Positions 1 through 11,713 of a stretch of 64,000 nt of DNA are shown piece after piece. Source of the DNA: Symbiodinium natans (Eukaryota > Sar > Dinophyceae > Suessiales > Symbiodiniaceae). The notes below the pieces were generated by a model, which was not told the DNA's origin, ran no database searches, and was given only the letters and a program-made list of their open reading frames with translations. Position 1 is the first letter of the stretch, and each line of letters begins with the position of its first letter. The position numbers were made by a program, and so were the translations under genes. The stretch is taken from NCBI GenBank assembly GCA_905221605.1, contig CAJNDS010002787.1:1-64000 (forward strand). The letters run 5' to 3'.

Positions 1-71
1 TGGGGCCACGAAATGCACCCAGCTTCCCTTAATATAATGTGTAAATACATGAAAAGGCTGGAACTGCGACC

Positions 72-106
72 CCAAAATTGGGGCCGCCTGGCGGCCCCAA
101 TTTTGG
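72..106. other. Perfect 17-bp-stem hairpin in unit A
   Basis: CCAAAATTGGGGCCGCC at 72-88 is the exact reverse complement of 90-106, with a single T between the arms. The same palindrome returns at the equivalent place in every unit. Confidence 0.9.
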
Positions 107-599
107 TGTCGCTAAATCTGCATTTTTCGAGCCCCTGCGCTCCCCAGATTGCGACGCTACAGCAACTCTGACCCACAGGCAAGCTCCTAGCGTGGAGAAT
201 TTTTTTTTAAAGAACAACGACCCTCCACAGGCAGCTTTCTTGCGGAAGTGATCAACATCATAGAAACGGGCACCGGGGAGGCCACGCACAAGCGGACGTG
301 ACTTTTGCACACAAAAGCGGACCCAGAATCTGGCCTCGGAACAATTTCCTGCGCAAAGACCCGGAGCACATATGGAAAACCTACTCGGACCTACTCCTGC
401 GGAAAAATACAGCTGGGTTAGCCCCAGCGGTCACTTCTGATTCTCCCTGCGCCATCAGCATCCACCTCCACAACCTCACCTGGCAGCGCTGCAAAGCCGC
501 ACGACACACTGCGCCGCTTGCATCTTGCCTATCTGGAGGAGCGCCGACCGCATCATGTGACAAATTCCAAAGCTTGAAGTAACGCTGAGGAAATCCATG

Positions 600-1290
600 G
601 TGCCATGGAAGCTCATGGAAACCCTCGCTGAAGCTTCTGACATCTTTTTCCAAAGCCGCGCAAAGCATGAGAAAACCAATCGAAACCCCGCGGAGATTTT
701 GCAGGAACCCTCACAAAGCTCCACTGGAAGCTTTAAAGACCTACCACGACCTATATAAGAAAACCCACAGAAACCCCGCGGAAACCCTCACACAGCCCTA
801 AGAAACCCACGGAAACCCCTTCAAAGCTGTCAAAAACCATGGAAAACCCACGGTAACCTTCACAAGACATTAGAAAACCTTCCGAGAGCTTCAAAAACCT
901 ACGCAAAATCTAACAAAACCCACTGGAACCCCGCAAACCTTAGAAAACCCCAGGGAAACCATCTGAAAGCTTTTAAAAAACCAAGGCAAAACTTGACAAA
1001 ACCCACGGACATCCGCGGAAACCCTCACAAAACTTTAGAGAAATTCAAGGAAAACCTCCGGAAAGTTCAAAAACTGCACGAAATCCCACGGAAACCCTCA
1101 CGAAACCCTTGAGGAACCGACCAAAACCATCCAATAGGTTTTAACACATGCACGAAATCTAAGGAAACCCACGGAAACCCCCAGAAACCTCGCGGAAACC
1201 CTCGCGAAACTGTAGGGAAACCCAGGGAAACCCTCCAGAAGCTTAACAAACATGAACGGAAACCCTGCGGAAACCCCTTTATCAGGACTG
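600..1290. repeat. Degenerate AAACCC-rich minisatellite inside unit A
   Basis: About 700 bases are made of loosely repeated GGAAACCCTCACAAA-like blocks roughly 15-30 bases long, with AAACCC as the core. Equivalent stretches lie at about 4410-4975 in unit B and 6845-7540 in unit C. On the minus strand they read as low-complexity Gly-Phe-Pro-Arg peptides, which I regard as a by-product of the repeat. Confidence 0.7.
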
Positions 1291-2332
1291 GATTCACCCT
1301 TTGGCAATTTACAAAGTTATTAAAGGACAGGTGCAGGAAACCCGCCACCCAATCACCGCACGCCAATGTCAGTATTATACTACCGGTCGTCCCCTAGAGG
1401 GTGAAGGACGCAAGAGGTGTTCTTCTGCTTCTGGCGAGGACCTCTGTCAACCGGAGCGCCGAAGCTGGGGCATGCCTGCCATACGAATCAATGGTCGCTG
1501 ACCGTCTAAGAAGCACTTCGCGCCTTCAGGCAGAACGTCAAGGTACACATTGGTCTTTCACCAATCGGGTTCAGAAAAAGGAATACAGTCTACGTCTGCC
1601 TGGCTTCGCCGTCCACGTCACAACTTGCTATAGAACAAGACTGACTTCCTGCCTCAGGGTTCATGTCAGACTCAACTGACTGAAGGCATGACTGGTTTCT
1701 TGCACCCAAAGCTTTGACCCCGCGCATGGCTGTTGCTACAACCATACACAGCTAGGCCACCAAGCAGCGCACGGATGAGCTTGGACACCTCCGGCCGCGC
1801 ACCGGCCGGCCGCGCCTGCGCTCTCGCATCGCCAAAAATCGGCCTTGAAGACCTCGGCAACCTCCTCCACTGAGTACTTCGCTGAGCGAGTTGCGAAGGG
1901 CTTGCGACACCTTGGAAGCACAAACATGGACCCTACGGACTATGTCTGGGCACTTTTTTCGGCCAACAAATCAGGCTCCGACGTGGCAGACATGGCGCAA
2001 GTACGCTAGCTGTGGCCTAGGAGCTGCTTGAGGCAAGAGAGCGCTCAGCGAGCAGCGGCTCAGATGCAATCTGTTGAAGACACATGGCCCGTAGGCGCAA
2101 AACTTAGCAAAAGTCTCTGAGAGTCTTGCAGATCTCAAGGCATCTTGAAAAAACAATCCGGCACAAAATCCAGCAAAACAGGTCTACGTGCAAACAAAAG
2201 CAAAAGTACATTGCAAAAATAGCAAACAAACGCAATTCAACGCAAATCTCCGAAATCTCCTGTAAACAAGGAACAACATTTAGGGCTGCTAAACACAAGC
2301 TAAAAGACAACCGCATGAAAGTGGCCTCCACA

Positions 2333-2813
2333 GTTGCAGCTCCCTTTCTGCTGCAGCATTACAAAAGCAAGCAGCTGCTTCGGACAAGCCCCTGATCCCC
2401 AAGCTTATGTTCTGCACGCTGCTCCCCAACGTTCCTGGAACAAGGGCAGGCACAGGCACGCTGACGAGACCCAGCTGCGTGAGCCCAGGGCTCAAACTTG
2501 CGACCCCAAACATGGGGCCGTCTCGCGGCCCCAAAAATGGGGCCAGGAAATGCACCCAGCTTCCCTTATTATAATGTGTAAATACATGAAAAGGCTGGAA
2601 CTGCGACCCCAAAATTGGGGCCGCCTGGCGGCCCCAATTTTGGTGTCGCTAAATCTGCATTTTTCGAGCCCCTGGGCTCCCCAGATTGCGACGCTACAGC
2701 AACTCTGACCCACAGGCAAGCTCCTAGCGTGGAGAATTTTTGTTTTTAAAGAACAACGACCCTCCACAGGCAGCTTTCTTGCGGAAGTGATCAACATAAT
2801 AGAAACGGGCACC
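2333..2813. repeat. 481-bp partial unit, directly duplicated
   Basis: Positions 2333-2813 match the first 481 bases of unit B (2814-3294) almost exactly, differing by single bases and a T-run length. This is a nested tandem duplication of the unit's leading block, and it explains why the spacing from A to B is longer than from B to C. Confidence 0.9.
2609..2643. other. 17-bp-stem hairpin, partial unit copy
   Basis: Same palindrome as at 72-106, perfect here. Confidence 0.85.
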
Positions 2814-3089
2814 GTTGCAGCTCCCTTTCTGCTGCAGCATTACAAAAGCAAGCAGCTGCTTCGGACAAGCCCCTGATCCCCAAGCTTATGTTCTGCACGC
2901 TGCTCCCCAACGTTCCTGGAACAAGGGCAGGCACAGGCACGCTGACGAGACCCAGCTGCGTGAGCCCAGGGCTCAAACTTGCGACCCCAAAAATGGGGCC
3001 GTCTCGCGGCCCCAAAAATGGGGCCAGGAAATGCACCCAGCTTCCCTTATTATAATGTGTAAATACATGAAAAGGCTGGAACTGCGACC

Positions 3090-3127
3090 CCAAAATTGGG
3101 GCCGCCTGGCGGCCCCAATTTTTTTGG
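3090..3127. other. 17-bp-stem hairpin, unit B, with expanded T-run
   Basis: Same palindrome as at 72-106, but the right arm has seven Ts instead of four, so the outer stem is imperfect. Confidence 0.8.
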
Positions 3128-3739
3128 TGTCGCTAAATCTGCATTTTTCGAGCCCCTGGGCTCCCCAGATTGCGACGCTACAGCAACTCTGACCCACAGG
3201 CAAGCTCCTAGCGTGGAGAATTTTTGTTTTTAAAGAACAACGACCCTCCACAGGCAGCTTTCTTGCGGAAGTGATCAACATAATAGAAACGGGCACCGGG
3301 GAGGCCACACACAAGCGGACGTGACTTTTGCACACAAAAGCGGACCCAGAATCTGGCCTCGGAACAATTTCCTGCGCAAAGACCCGGAGCACATATGGAA
3401 AACCTACTCGGACCTACTCCTGCGGAAAAATACAGCTGGGTTAGCCCCAGCGGTCACTTCTGATTCTCCCTGCGCCATCAGCATCCACCTCCACAACCTC
3501 ACCTGGCAGCGCTGCAAAGCCGCACGACACACTGCGCCTCTTGCATCTTGCCTATCTGGACGAGCGCCGACCGCATCATGTGACAAATTCCAAAGCTTGA
3601 AGTAACGCTGAGGAAATCCATGGTGCCATGGAAGCTCATGGAAATATGGAAACCCTCGCTGAAGCTTCTGACATCTTTTTCCAAAGCCGCGCAAAGCATG
3701 AGAAAACCAATCGAAACCCCGCGGAGATTTTGCAGGAAC

Positions 3740-4405
3740 ATAATACAAGTGATGCATTAAGATAATGAATACATGTACGCGGGCTTACTTATAATACTAA
3801 TTGTACACCCTCATGATAATATAATAAAAGGAGAAGAGAATTATATTACAAAAGGGCCCTTATAATTATATTATTCTATTAGTATTGCATGAACGAATAA
3901 ACGAATTAAAATTGAGAATTACAGAATTTCATGCACGCGTGAAAAGATTTTTTAATTAATAATACGCGTGAATAATAAAATAGAATATTAGTACGCCCAT
4001 TTACTTCTTTCCTTTGTTCATTAAGTTCATTGCGCCCTTGTATCCGCGGGCTAGTTTGTAAGAAGATAAAAGGGCCTATAATTTTATATTAAAAGGAACG
4101 AGTGAGCGTTTTACTGCCTTCGTGAATGCGTGTCGCGAGAATACAATGAGCGCACGAAGTCAACCATAAGATCCCCCTTTATTACTATAATTCGGGCGTC
4201 TTAATTATAATATTATCGCCCGGTTATATATTAAGAAGAGAACACAATATTATTATAATACCGCGGTTGAACGGCCAACGAATGAGAGTAAAAAGAACGT
4301 AGCGTGCAGCATTTTATTATTGTATTTCGTGCACTACTTTTAATATTATGACCGCGCGAATATAATAAACTTCATGCGTCTTCTTATTCATATTATACCG
4401 GCATG
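3740..4405. mobile_element. AT-rich insertion of unknown origin in unit B
   Basis: In units A and C the sequence reads GCAGGAACCCTCACAAAGC. In unit B this is split after GCAGGAAC, and about 666 bases follow before ACAAAGCTCCACTGG resumes; the CCTC between is lost. The insert is strikingly AT-rich (runs of TATAAT, ATAATA, TTATAATAT) with small GC islands such as ACGCGTG and ACCGCGCG, unlike the balanced host sequence. I find no clear terminal inverted repeats, target-site duplication or long reading frame. It could be an organelle DNA insertion or an AT-rich non-autonomous element; the sequence alone does not decide. Confidence 0.75.
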
Positions 4406-6049
4406 ACAAAGCTCCACTGGAAGCTTTAAAGACCTGCGCACGACCTATATAAGAAAACCCACAGAAACCCCGCGGAAACCCTCACACAGCCCTAAGAAAC
4501 CCACGGAAACCCCTTCAAAGCTGTCAAAAACCATGGAAAACCCACGGTAACCTTCACAAGACATTAGAAAAACCTTCCGAGAGCTTCAAAAACCTACGCA
4601 AAATCTAACAAAACTCACTGAAACCCCGCAAACCTTAGAAAACCCCAGGGAAACCATCTGAAAGCTTTTAAAAAACCAAGGCAAAACTTGACAAAACCCA
4701 CGGACATCCGCGGAAACCCTCACAAAACTTTAGAGACAAGGAAAACCTCCGGAAAGTTCAAAAACTGCACGAAATCCCACGGAAACCCTCACGAAACCCT
4801 TGAGGAACCTACCAAAACCATCCAATAGGTTTTAACACATGCACGAAATCTAAGGAAACCCACGGAAACCCCCAGAAACCCCGCGGAAACCCTCGCGAAA
4901 CTGTAGGGAAACCCAGGGAAACCCTCCAGAAGCTTAACAAACATGAATGGAAACCCTGCGGAAACCCCTTTATCAGGACTGGATTCACCCTTTGGCAATT
5001 TACAAAGTTATTAAAGGACAGGTGCAGGAAACCCGCCACCCAATCACCGCACGCCAATGTCAGTATTATACTACCAGTCGTCCCCTAAAGGGTGAAGGAC
5101 GCAAGAGGTGTTCTTCTGCTTCTGGCGAGGACCTCTGTCAACCGGAGCGCCGAAGCTGGGGCATGCCTGCCATACGAATCAATGGTCGCTGACCGTCTAA
5201 GAAGCACTTCGCGCCTTCAGGCAGAACGTCAAGGTACACATTGGTCTTTCCCCAATCGGGTTCAGAAAAAGGAATACAGTCTACGTCTGCCTGGCTTCAC
5301 CGTCCACGTCACAACTTGCTATAGAACAAGACTGACTTCCTGCCTCAGGGTTCACACTCAACCCAAGGACCTGACTGAAGGCATGACTGGTTTCTTGCAC
5401 CCAAAGCTTTGACCCCGCGCATGGCTGTTGCTACAACCATACACTGCAGCTAGGCCACCAAGCAGCGCACGGATGAGCTTGGACACCTCCGGCCGCGCAC
5501 CGGCCGGCCGCGCCTGCGCCCCGCAACGAATGTGAAGCCTCTCGCATCGCCAAAATCGGCCTTGAAGACCTCGGCAACCTCCTCCACTGAGTACTTCGCT
5601 GAGCGAGTTGCGAAGGGCTTGCGACACCTTGGAAGCACAAACATGGACCCTACGGACTATGTCTGGGCACTTTTTTCGGCCAACAAATCAGGCTCCGACG
5701 TGGCAGACATGGCGCAAGTACGCTAGCTGTGGCCTAGGAGCTGCTTGAGGCAAGAGAGCGCTCAGCGAGCAGCGGCTCAGATGCAATCTGTTGAAGACAC
5801 ATGGCCCGTAGGCGCAAAAATTAGCAAAAGTCTCTGAGAGTCTTGCAGATCTCAAGGCATCTTGAAAAAACAATCCGGCACAAAATCCAGCAAAACAGGT
5901 CTACGTGCAAACAAAAGCAAAAGTACATTGCCAAAATAGCAAACAAACGCAAAACAACGCAAATCGCCGAAATCTCCTGTAAACAAGGAACAACATTTAG
6001 GGCTGCTAAACACAAGCTAAAAGACAACCGCATGAAAGTGGCCTCCACA

Positions 6050-8570
6050 GTTGCAGCTCCCTTTCTGCTGCACCATTACAAAAGCAAGCAGCTGCTTCGG
6101 ACAAGCCCCTGATCCCCAAGCTTATGTTCTGCACGCTGCTCCCCAAAGTTCCTGGAACAAGGGCAGGCGCAGGCACGCTGACGAGACCCAGCTGCGTGAG
6201 CCCAGGGCTCAAACTTGCGACCCCAAAAAATGGGGCCGTCTCGCGGCCCCAAAAATGGGGCCACGAAATGCACCCAGCTTCCCTTATTATAATGTGTAAA
6301 TACATGAAAAGGCTGGAACTGCGACCCCAAAATTGGGGCCGCCTGGCGGCCCCAATTTTGGTGTCGCTAAATCTGCATTTTTCGAGCCCCTGCGCTCCCC
6401 AGATTGCGACGCTACAGCAACTCTGACCCACAGGCAAGCTCCTAGCATGGAGAAATTTTTTTTTAAGAACAACGACCCCCCACAGGCAGCTTTCTTGCGG
6501 AAGTGATCAACATAATAGAAACGGGCACCGGGGAGGCCACGCACAAGCGGACGTGACTTTTGCACAAAAGCGGACCCAGAATCTGGCCTCGGAACAATTT
6601 CCTGCGCAAAGACCCGGAGCACATATGGAAAACCTACTCCTGCGGAAAAATACAGCTGGGTTAGCCCCAGCGGCTCCTGGCTGCCTGGCCGCATCACTTC
6701 TGCTTCTCCCTGCCATCAGCATCCACCTCCACAACCTCACCTAGCAGCGCTGCAAAGCCGCACGACAAACTGCGCCGCTTGCATCTTGCCTATCTGGACG
6801 AGCCCCGACCGCACCATGTGACAAATTCCAAAGCTGAGGAAATCCATGGTGCCATGGAAGCTCATGGAAACCCTCGCTGAAGCTTCTGACATCTTTTTCC
6901 AAAGCCGCGCAAAGCATGAGAAAACCAATCGAAACCCCGCGGAGATTTTGCAGGAACCCTCACAAAGCTCCACTAGAAGCTTTAAAGAGCTGCGCACGAC
7001 CTATATAAGAAAACCCACACAAACCACGCGGAAACCCTCACACAGCCCTAAGAAACCAACGGAAACCCCTTCAAAGCTGTCAAAAACCATGGAAAACCCA
7101 CGGTAAACCTTCACAAGACATTAGAAAAACCTTCCGAGAGCTTCAAAAACCTACGCAAAATCTAACAAAACCCACTGAAACCCCGCAAACCTTAGAAAAC
7201 CCCAGGGAAACCATCTGCTTTTAAAAAACCAAGGCAAAACTTGACAAAACCCACGGACATCCGCGGAAACCCTCACAAAACTTTAGAGAAATTCAAGGAA
7301 AACCTCCGGAAAGTTCAAAAACTGCACGAAATCCCACGGAAACCCTCACGAAACCCTTGAGGAACCTACCAAAACCATCCAATAAGTCTTAACACATGCA
7401 CGAAATCTAAGGAAACCCCGGAAACCCCCAGAAACCCCGCGGAAACCCTCGCGAAACTGTAGGGAAACCCAGGGAAACCCTCCAGAAGCTTAACAAACAT
7501 GAACGGAAACCCTGCGGAAACCCCTTTATCAGGACTGGATTCACCCTTTGGCAATTTACAAAGTTATTAAAGGACAGGTGCAGGAAACCCGCCACCCAAT
7601 CACCGCACGCCAATGTCAGTATTATACTACCGGTCGTCCCCTAAAGGGTGAAGGACGCAAGAGGTGTTCTTCTGCTTCTGGCGAGGACCTGTGTCAACCG
7701 GAGCGCCGAAGCTGGGGCATGCCTGCCATACGAATCAATTGTCGCTGACCGTCTAAGAAGCACTTCGCGCCTTCAGGCAGAACGTCAAGGTACACATTGG
7801 TCTTTCACCAATCGGGTTCAGAAAAAGGAATACAGTCTACGTCTGCCTGGCTTCACCGTCCACGTCACAACTTGCTATAGAACAAGACTGACTTCCTGCC
7901 TCAGGGTTCATGTCAGACTCAACCCAAGGACCTGACTGAAGGCATGACTGGTTTCTTGCACCCAAAGCTTTGACCCCGCGCATGGCTGTTGCTACAACCA
8001 TACACAGCTAGGCCACCAAGCAGCGCACGGATGAGCTTGGACACCTCCGGCCGCGCACCGGCCGGCCGCGCCTGCGCCCCGTAACGAATGTGGCAACCTC
8101 CTCCACTGAGTACTTCGCTGAGCAAGTTGCGAAGGGCTTGCGACACCTTGGAAGCACAATCATGGACCCTACGGACTCTGTCTGGGCACTTTTTTCGGCC
8201 AACAAATCAGGCTCCGACGTGGCAGACATGGCGCAAGTACGCTAGCTGTGGCCTAGAAGCTGCTTGAGGCAAGAGAGCGCTCAGCGAGCAGCGGCTCAGA
8301 TGCAATCTGTTGAAGACACATGGCCCGTCGGCGCAAAAATTAGCAAAAGTCTTTGAGAGTCTTGCAGATCTCAAGGCATCTTGAAAAAACAATCCGGCAC
8401 AAAATCCAGCAAAACAGGTCTACGTGCAAACAAAAGCAAAAGTACATTGCAAAAATAGCAAACAAACGCAAAACAAAGCAAATCTCCGAAATCTCCTGTA
8501 ACCAAGAAACAACATTTAGGGCTGCTAAACACAAGCTAAAAGACAACCGCATGAAAGTGGCCTCCACAGT
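6050..8570. repeat. Tandem repeat unit C (last unit)
   Basis: Complete unit of 2521 bp that ends in AAAGTGGCCTCCACAG. Where units A and B continue into the next GTTGCAGCTCC, unit C instead joins TATGTGTGTCATGG, the start of retrotransposon gag sequence. It has small deletions relative to A and B, for example near 7215 and 8090. Confidence 0.9.
6327..6361. other. 17-bp-stem hairpin, unit C
   Basis: Same palindrome as at 72-106, perfect here. Confidence 0.85.
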
Positions 8571-8572
8571 AT

Positions 8573-8803
8573 GTGTGTCATGGAAAGAGACATTATGTCC
8601 GCGATTGTTGGTACAAGGAGGAGAAACAGCCAACAAGCCTGAATCCCCGAGTGCTAAGGCGACAGTCCAGGCAAAAGGAAGTCCCAGAGCTGTTCAGTGG
8701 CCTGGAGGACCTAAGGGTGGGCTCCAACAGGACTCAAACCGAACCACTGTGTTTGCTCGGTAGTTCTGCCAGCCACATAGCTGCCGGCCTCGCCGAGTGC
8801 TGA
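8573..8803 (+). pseudogene. Gag C-terminal fragment with broken CCHC zinc knuckle
   Basis: The frame reads QYVCHGKRHYVRDCW from 8567. This fits a retroviral-type zinc knuckle C-x2-C-x4-H-x4-C whose first Cys is replaced by Gln. That Gln codon belongs to the end of tandem unit C, so the junction removes the start of the knuckle and all upstream gag. The frame continues to a stop at 8801-8803. It is in the same frame as the protease further down. Confidence 0.65.
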
Positions 8804-10743
8804 GAGAACTTTCAACCTCGCTGCTGAGGGTGTTGTCGACCTTGCCTGAGCTGAGGATTGTGGAAAGTCTTCGGCCTCGCTTCGGAGGGACAACATAGTT
8901 CGGCCTCACTACGGTTGAGGGAAACATCTCCTGGAACTGAGGTGCAAGAAGACAGCAGACCTGTGCGAGCGAATCGGGTTCCGAGGCCTAAACTTCCTTT
9001 GTTGGAACAGGGCCTCGTCTCAACCCCAGAATTCCGCCCGTCGATGCAGAGTGGCCGTCCACTGTGCCCTGGACAGTGTGCCACACGCCAAAGAGACTTG
9101 CTGCAAAGCAGACGGAGAGCGACGGACCATGCTGGCAATCGCATGCTGCGTATTTGCATGGTCACACCAGGGGCGTCGTGAAGGGCTCTTCCTGAACTGT
9201 CGCAGTCACATCGTGTCCACTTTGTTCGTCGCGCCAGGAGAGGCAACATAGCCGCACAGCCTCGCCATGAAGGGCCATGTGAGGGCAAACCCGAATGCAG
9301 GCTTAGTCTGCCGGAATGAGGGTGATCAACATACCCGCAGCACAATGCTTTCAGACCCGTGAAACCAGCGGAGATGCCATGTGAGGCTATGCAAGGGAAA
9401 TTTTGGCCTTGCTATTCTGGAGTTAGGTTCGGCCTCGCCTCGGCTGAGGGAATGGATGGTTCGGCCTCGCCACGGCTGAGGGAACAACAGAAGGGTTGCG
9501 AAAACGCCTCGCTGATGAAGAACGGTGCATGATGTTCCGACCTCGCATCAGCTGAGGGAAGAATAATGGAATGGGCAGGCCGGGCACTGAATTGGTCTGC
9601 CGGAATTGAGTCTTAGAGACTGCGTGCAGCTTGGACGGCTGATGCTACTGGGAGCAAAGCGGTCAAGCAGCTTGAAGCATAGACTCCGCGGTGCCGGTGT
9701 GTCGGAGCAATTGATAGAAGACAACCGCAGCCCAGCAGTGCTCAATCAAACAAAGCAATCATTCGGCCTCGACTTTGGTCTGAGGGAATGTGAGCTATGG
9801 ATAAAAGAGCAAACTCCAGAATGTGGATGAGGGACACTGGCCAGGCATGGAGGCCAGCAAAGGGCAGATACCAGCATTGCAATGGAGAAGCCTCGAGTCC
9901 CAATGGGCATGAACTTTGTGGTGAGGAATACGTCGACTGGGGAGTAAGCGCGAGAAAGCCAGGGCGATCCGGGGAAGAACAGCAAGGCACGGTTAGTAAG
10001 TGCAAGAACACCGGAGCTGCTGAGAACCCTGGATTAGCCGGGACGTCTTCCGTGGAGGCGTCGAGGTCGTTTTGGTGGCAACCAAAGACCAGCCGACTGT
10101 CCTTGGAACAATGGCGACGGCTGGATTGGAGAATGTCAAGTCTTACAATGGATAGCGGCCTCGTACATAATACCCTCACAGGCAGGGTGGGTTTGACCTG
10201 GTAGTCGGCACCTTGCCCGGCCCCCTGTCAGGCGCCTGTACCGGCCACCTGTTGAAGGTGTGTGGCGTGGGGTCACCGGTGCGTAGCGGCGATTTCGGTC
10301 GCTTAGCGTCCAGCCTAAAAAGGGGTATGTTTGGGCAGGTACTTCACCTGGTCCTCCTGCTTGGCTCGTGTTGGAGATGTGTGAATCGAGGGCATGGATC
10401 CGTCAAGGTGAGATGACGAGAAAGTGCAGAATTGGGCCTCAATCGGAACGGTCTATGGGGATGTAGAGGGATAGCACATGTCCGGCCTCACTACGGTTGA
10501 GGGGTGTGGATGGAAGCACTGAGGACATGCAATGAGACTCGTAGAACGAGCATCTGGGTCTACAGGAATTGACCTCCATTCGGTTGAGGGATAGCGGCCT
10601 CCACGAACGAGGGCATGGATCACCTCCCGAATAGACGACACAGAGAATGTGCAAGCATACAGGCAATTTGCCTTGGCCAAAGTCTTCGAGCCACTGGCAA
10701 CGACTTGGTCAAAACGACATTCCGGCCTCACTTCGGTTGAGGG
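8784..10743 (+). repeat. Interspersed short hairpin motif (CGGCCTCACTACGGTTGAGG type)
   Basis: At least ten copies of a roughly 22-base motif, GGCCTC-N(6-9)-GAGG(G)A, lie between the gag remnant and the protease. The clearest are near 8871, 8899, 9428, 9459, 9535, 9760, 10480, 10571 and 10720, with weaker ones near 8784 and 8811. CCTCA and TGAGG pair to form a small stem around a variable CTACGGT-like loop. Spacing is irregular (about 30 to 700 bases), so this is not a tandem array. The roughly 2 kb containing them has no sustained reading frame. Confidence 0.75.
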
Positions 10744-11713
10744 TAGCGGTACGTCAAAACCGAGGACAAGGAATGAGAGGGGGAACTTACCGGCAGTTTC
10801 ACCCCACAGTTTTAGTAAGCTTTTGTTTCACTTGAACCCACAGCCCCTTCGGGTGGCTACGCCTCGCAGCGTGCAGACGAGTGACTACCATCTGGTTGGA
10901 GGTGAATGGAACGAGCCTGAGTCAGAGGCCCGAGTGGAATCTGTGTTGCGACCTCTGGAAGACCTGCTAGATGAGGTGAGGAAGGACTGGATTCCCCGGA
11001 GCCCTGATGAAGTAGACTGGTCATGGGAAGTTGAGACGAGAGTCCGAATTGCTGAGTTGGAGCATCGGATCTCCACAGATCTCTCTCAGATGAGGCCGTC
11101 TAATCCGGTTCAATCCCTGATGGGACCTCCAATGAGTCAGGTTAAGAGCCTGGAAAAGGATGATGCAAGCCGATGGTGGTTGATCGATTCAGGAGCGTCG
11201 GTTACAGTGATTGCGAAAAGATACTTGGATGAGTTCCAGATCTTGGATCGGAAGGCGTTGGGACCTAATGAGAGGTACTCAGCAGCCAATGATACTCCGG
11301 TGAGTGTCTTCGAGCGAGTTCGCATTCGAGCTTTGTTGCCGATGTATGAAGGACAACAGTACCTTGGTTTGATTTCGGTGTATGTGACTGGAGTTGTTGC
11401 AGATGTGGCACACAACATCCTGAGCGCCGAACAAATGGTGAGAACTGGTTGGGAAGTTAAATTCACGAGAAAAGAAATCTCGCTGCGACATGAGAAGAAA
11501 GGAGTCATGGGATATGGAGTATCCTGGGCTGGATGTCCTTGGATCTACCTGCAGGGTGACGCTGAAAAGCGAAAGAAAGTGATCTTCGGAGGAACCGAAG
11601 TTCGACCAATGGAGGTGGATGATGGCCGACAACCTATGGAGGTTGATCAGATGCAGTCAGTGAAAACGATGACCAAGAAAAAGCAAGAGGAAATGGAGCT
11701 GCGTCGGATGTGA
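10649..11713 (+). pseudogene. Copia polyprotein segment: aspartic protease
   Basis: The open frame ends with TGA at 11711. The protease signature WWLIDSGASVTVIAKRYL starts near 11173, with the catalytic Asp in DSGAS, followed by a segment (ADVAHNILSAEQMVRTGWEV, near 11401) that resembles the C-terminal half of retroviral-type proteases. In this family the protease releases the mature gag and pol proteins. The first residues of the open stretch overlap the hairpin-motif region and may not be genuine protein. There is no credible start codon, as expected for an internal part of a polyprotein. The sequence after the TGA continues in the same frame into the integrase zinc site, so this was one reading frame interrupted by a single stop. 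Confidence 0.8.

Larger units (their letters stand above)
1..2332. repeat. Tandem repeat unit A (about 2.5 kb unit, 5' end outside window)
   Basis: This is the first unit of a tandem array. The same order of blocks returns in units B (2814-6049) and C (6050-8570): a CCCC/GGGG hairpin, a CCCTCCACAGGCAGC block, a degenerate AAACCC-rich stretch, a GGATTCACCCTTTGGC block, a GGCCGGCCGCGCC block and a final AAAGTGGCCTCCACAG. By alignment with unit B, about 200 bases of this unit lie before the window. Open frames inside are short, use all frames, and are broken differently in each unit, so I see no gene here. Confidence 0.85.
2814..6049. repeat. Tandem repeat unit B (interrupted by a 666-bp insertion)
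   Basis: Full unit from GTTGCAGCTCCCTTTCTG to AAAGTGGCCTCCACA. It is 3236 bp long only because of the AT-rich insertion at 3740-4405; without it the unit is about 2570 bp. Small indels separate it from A and C, for example an extra ATATGG near 3650 and GAATGTGAAGCC near 5530. Confidence 0.9.

Noticed and set aside
1067-1366. Minus-strand Gly-Phe-Pro-Arg-rich frames repeated in each satellite unit
   Set aside because: They follow the AAACCC minisatellite, shift between frames in the different units and have no common start or stop.
1-8570. CRISPR array
   Set aside because: The repeat unit is about 2.5 kb and the internal blocks are degenerate; no short repeat/spacer pattern exists here or anywhere in the window.
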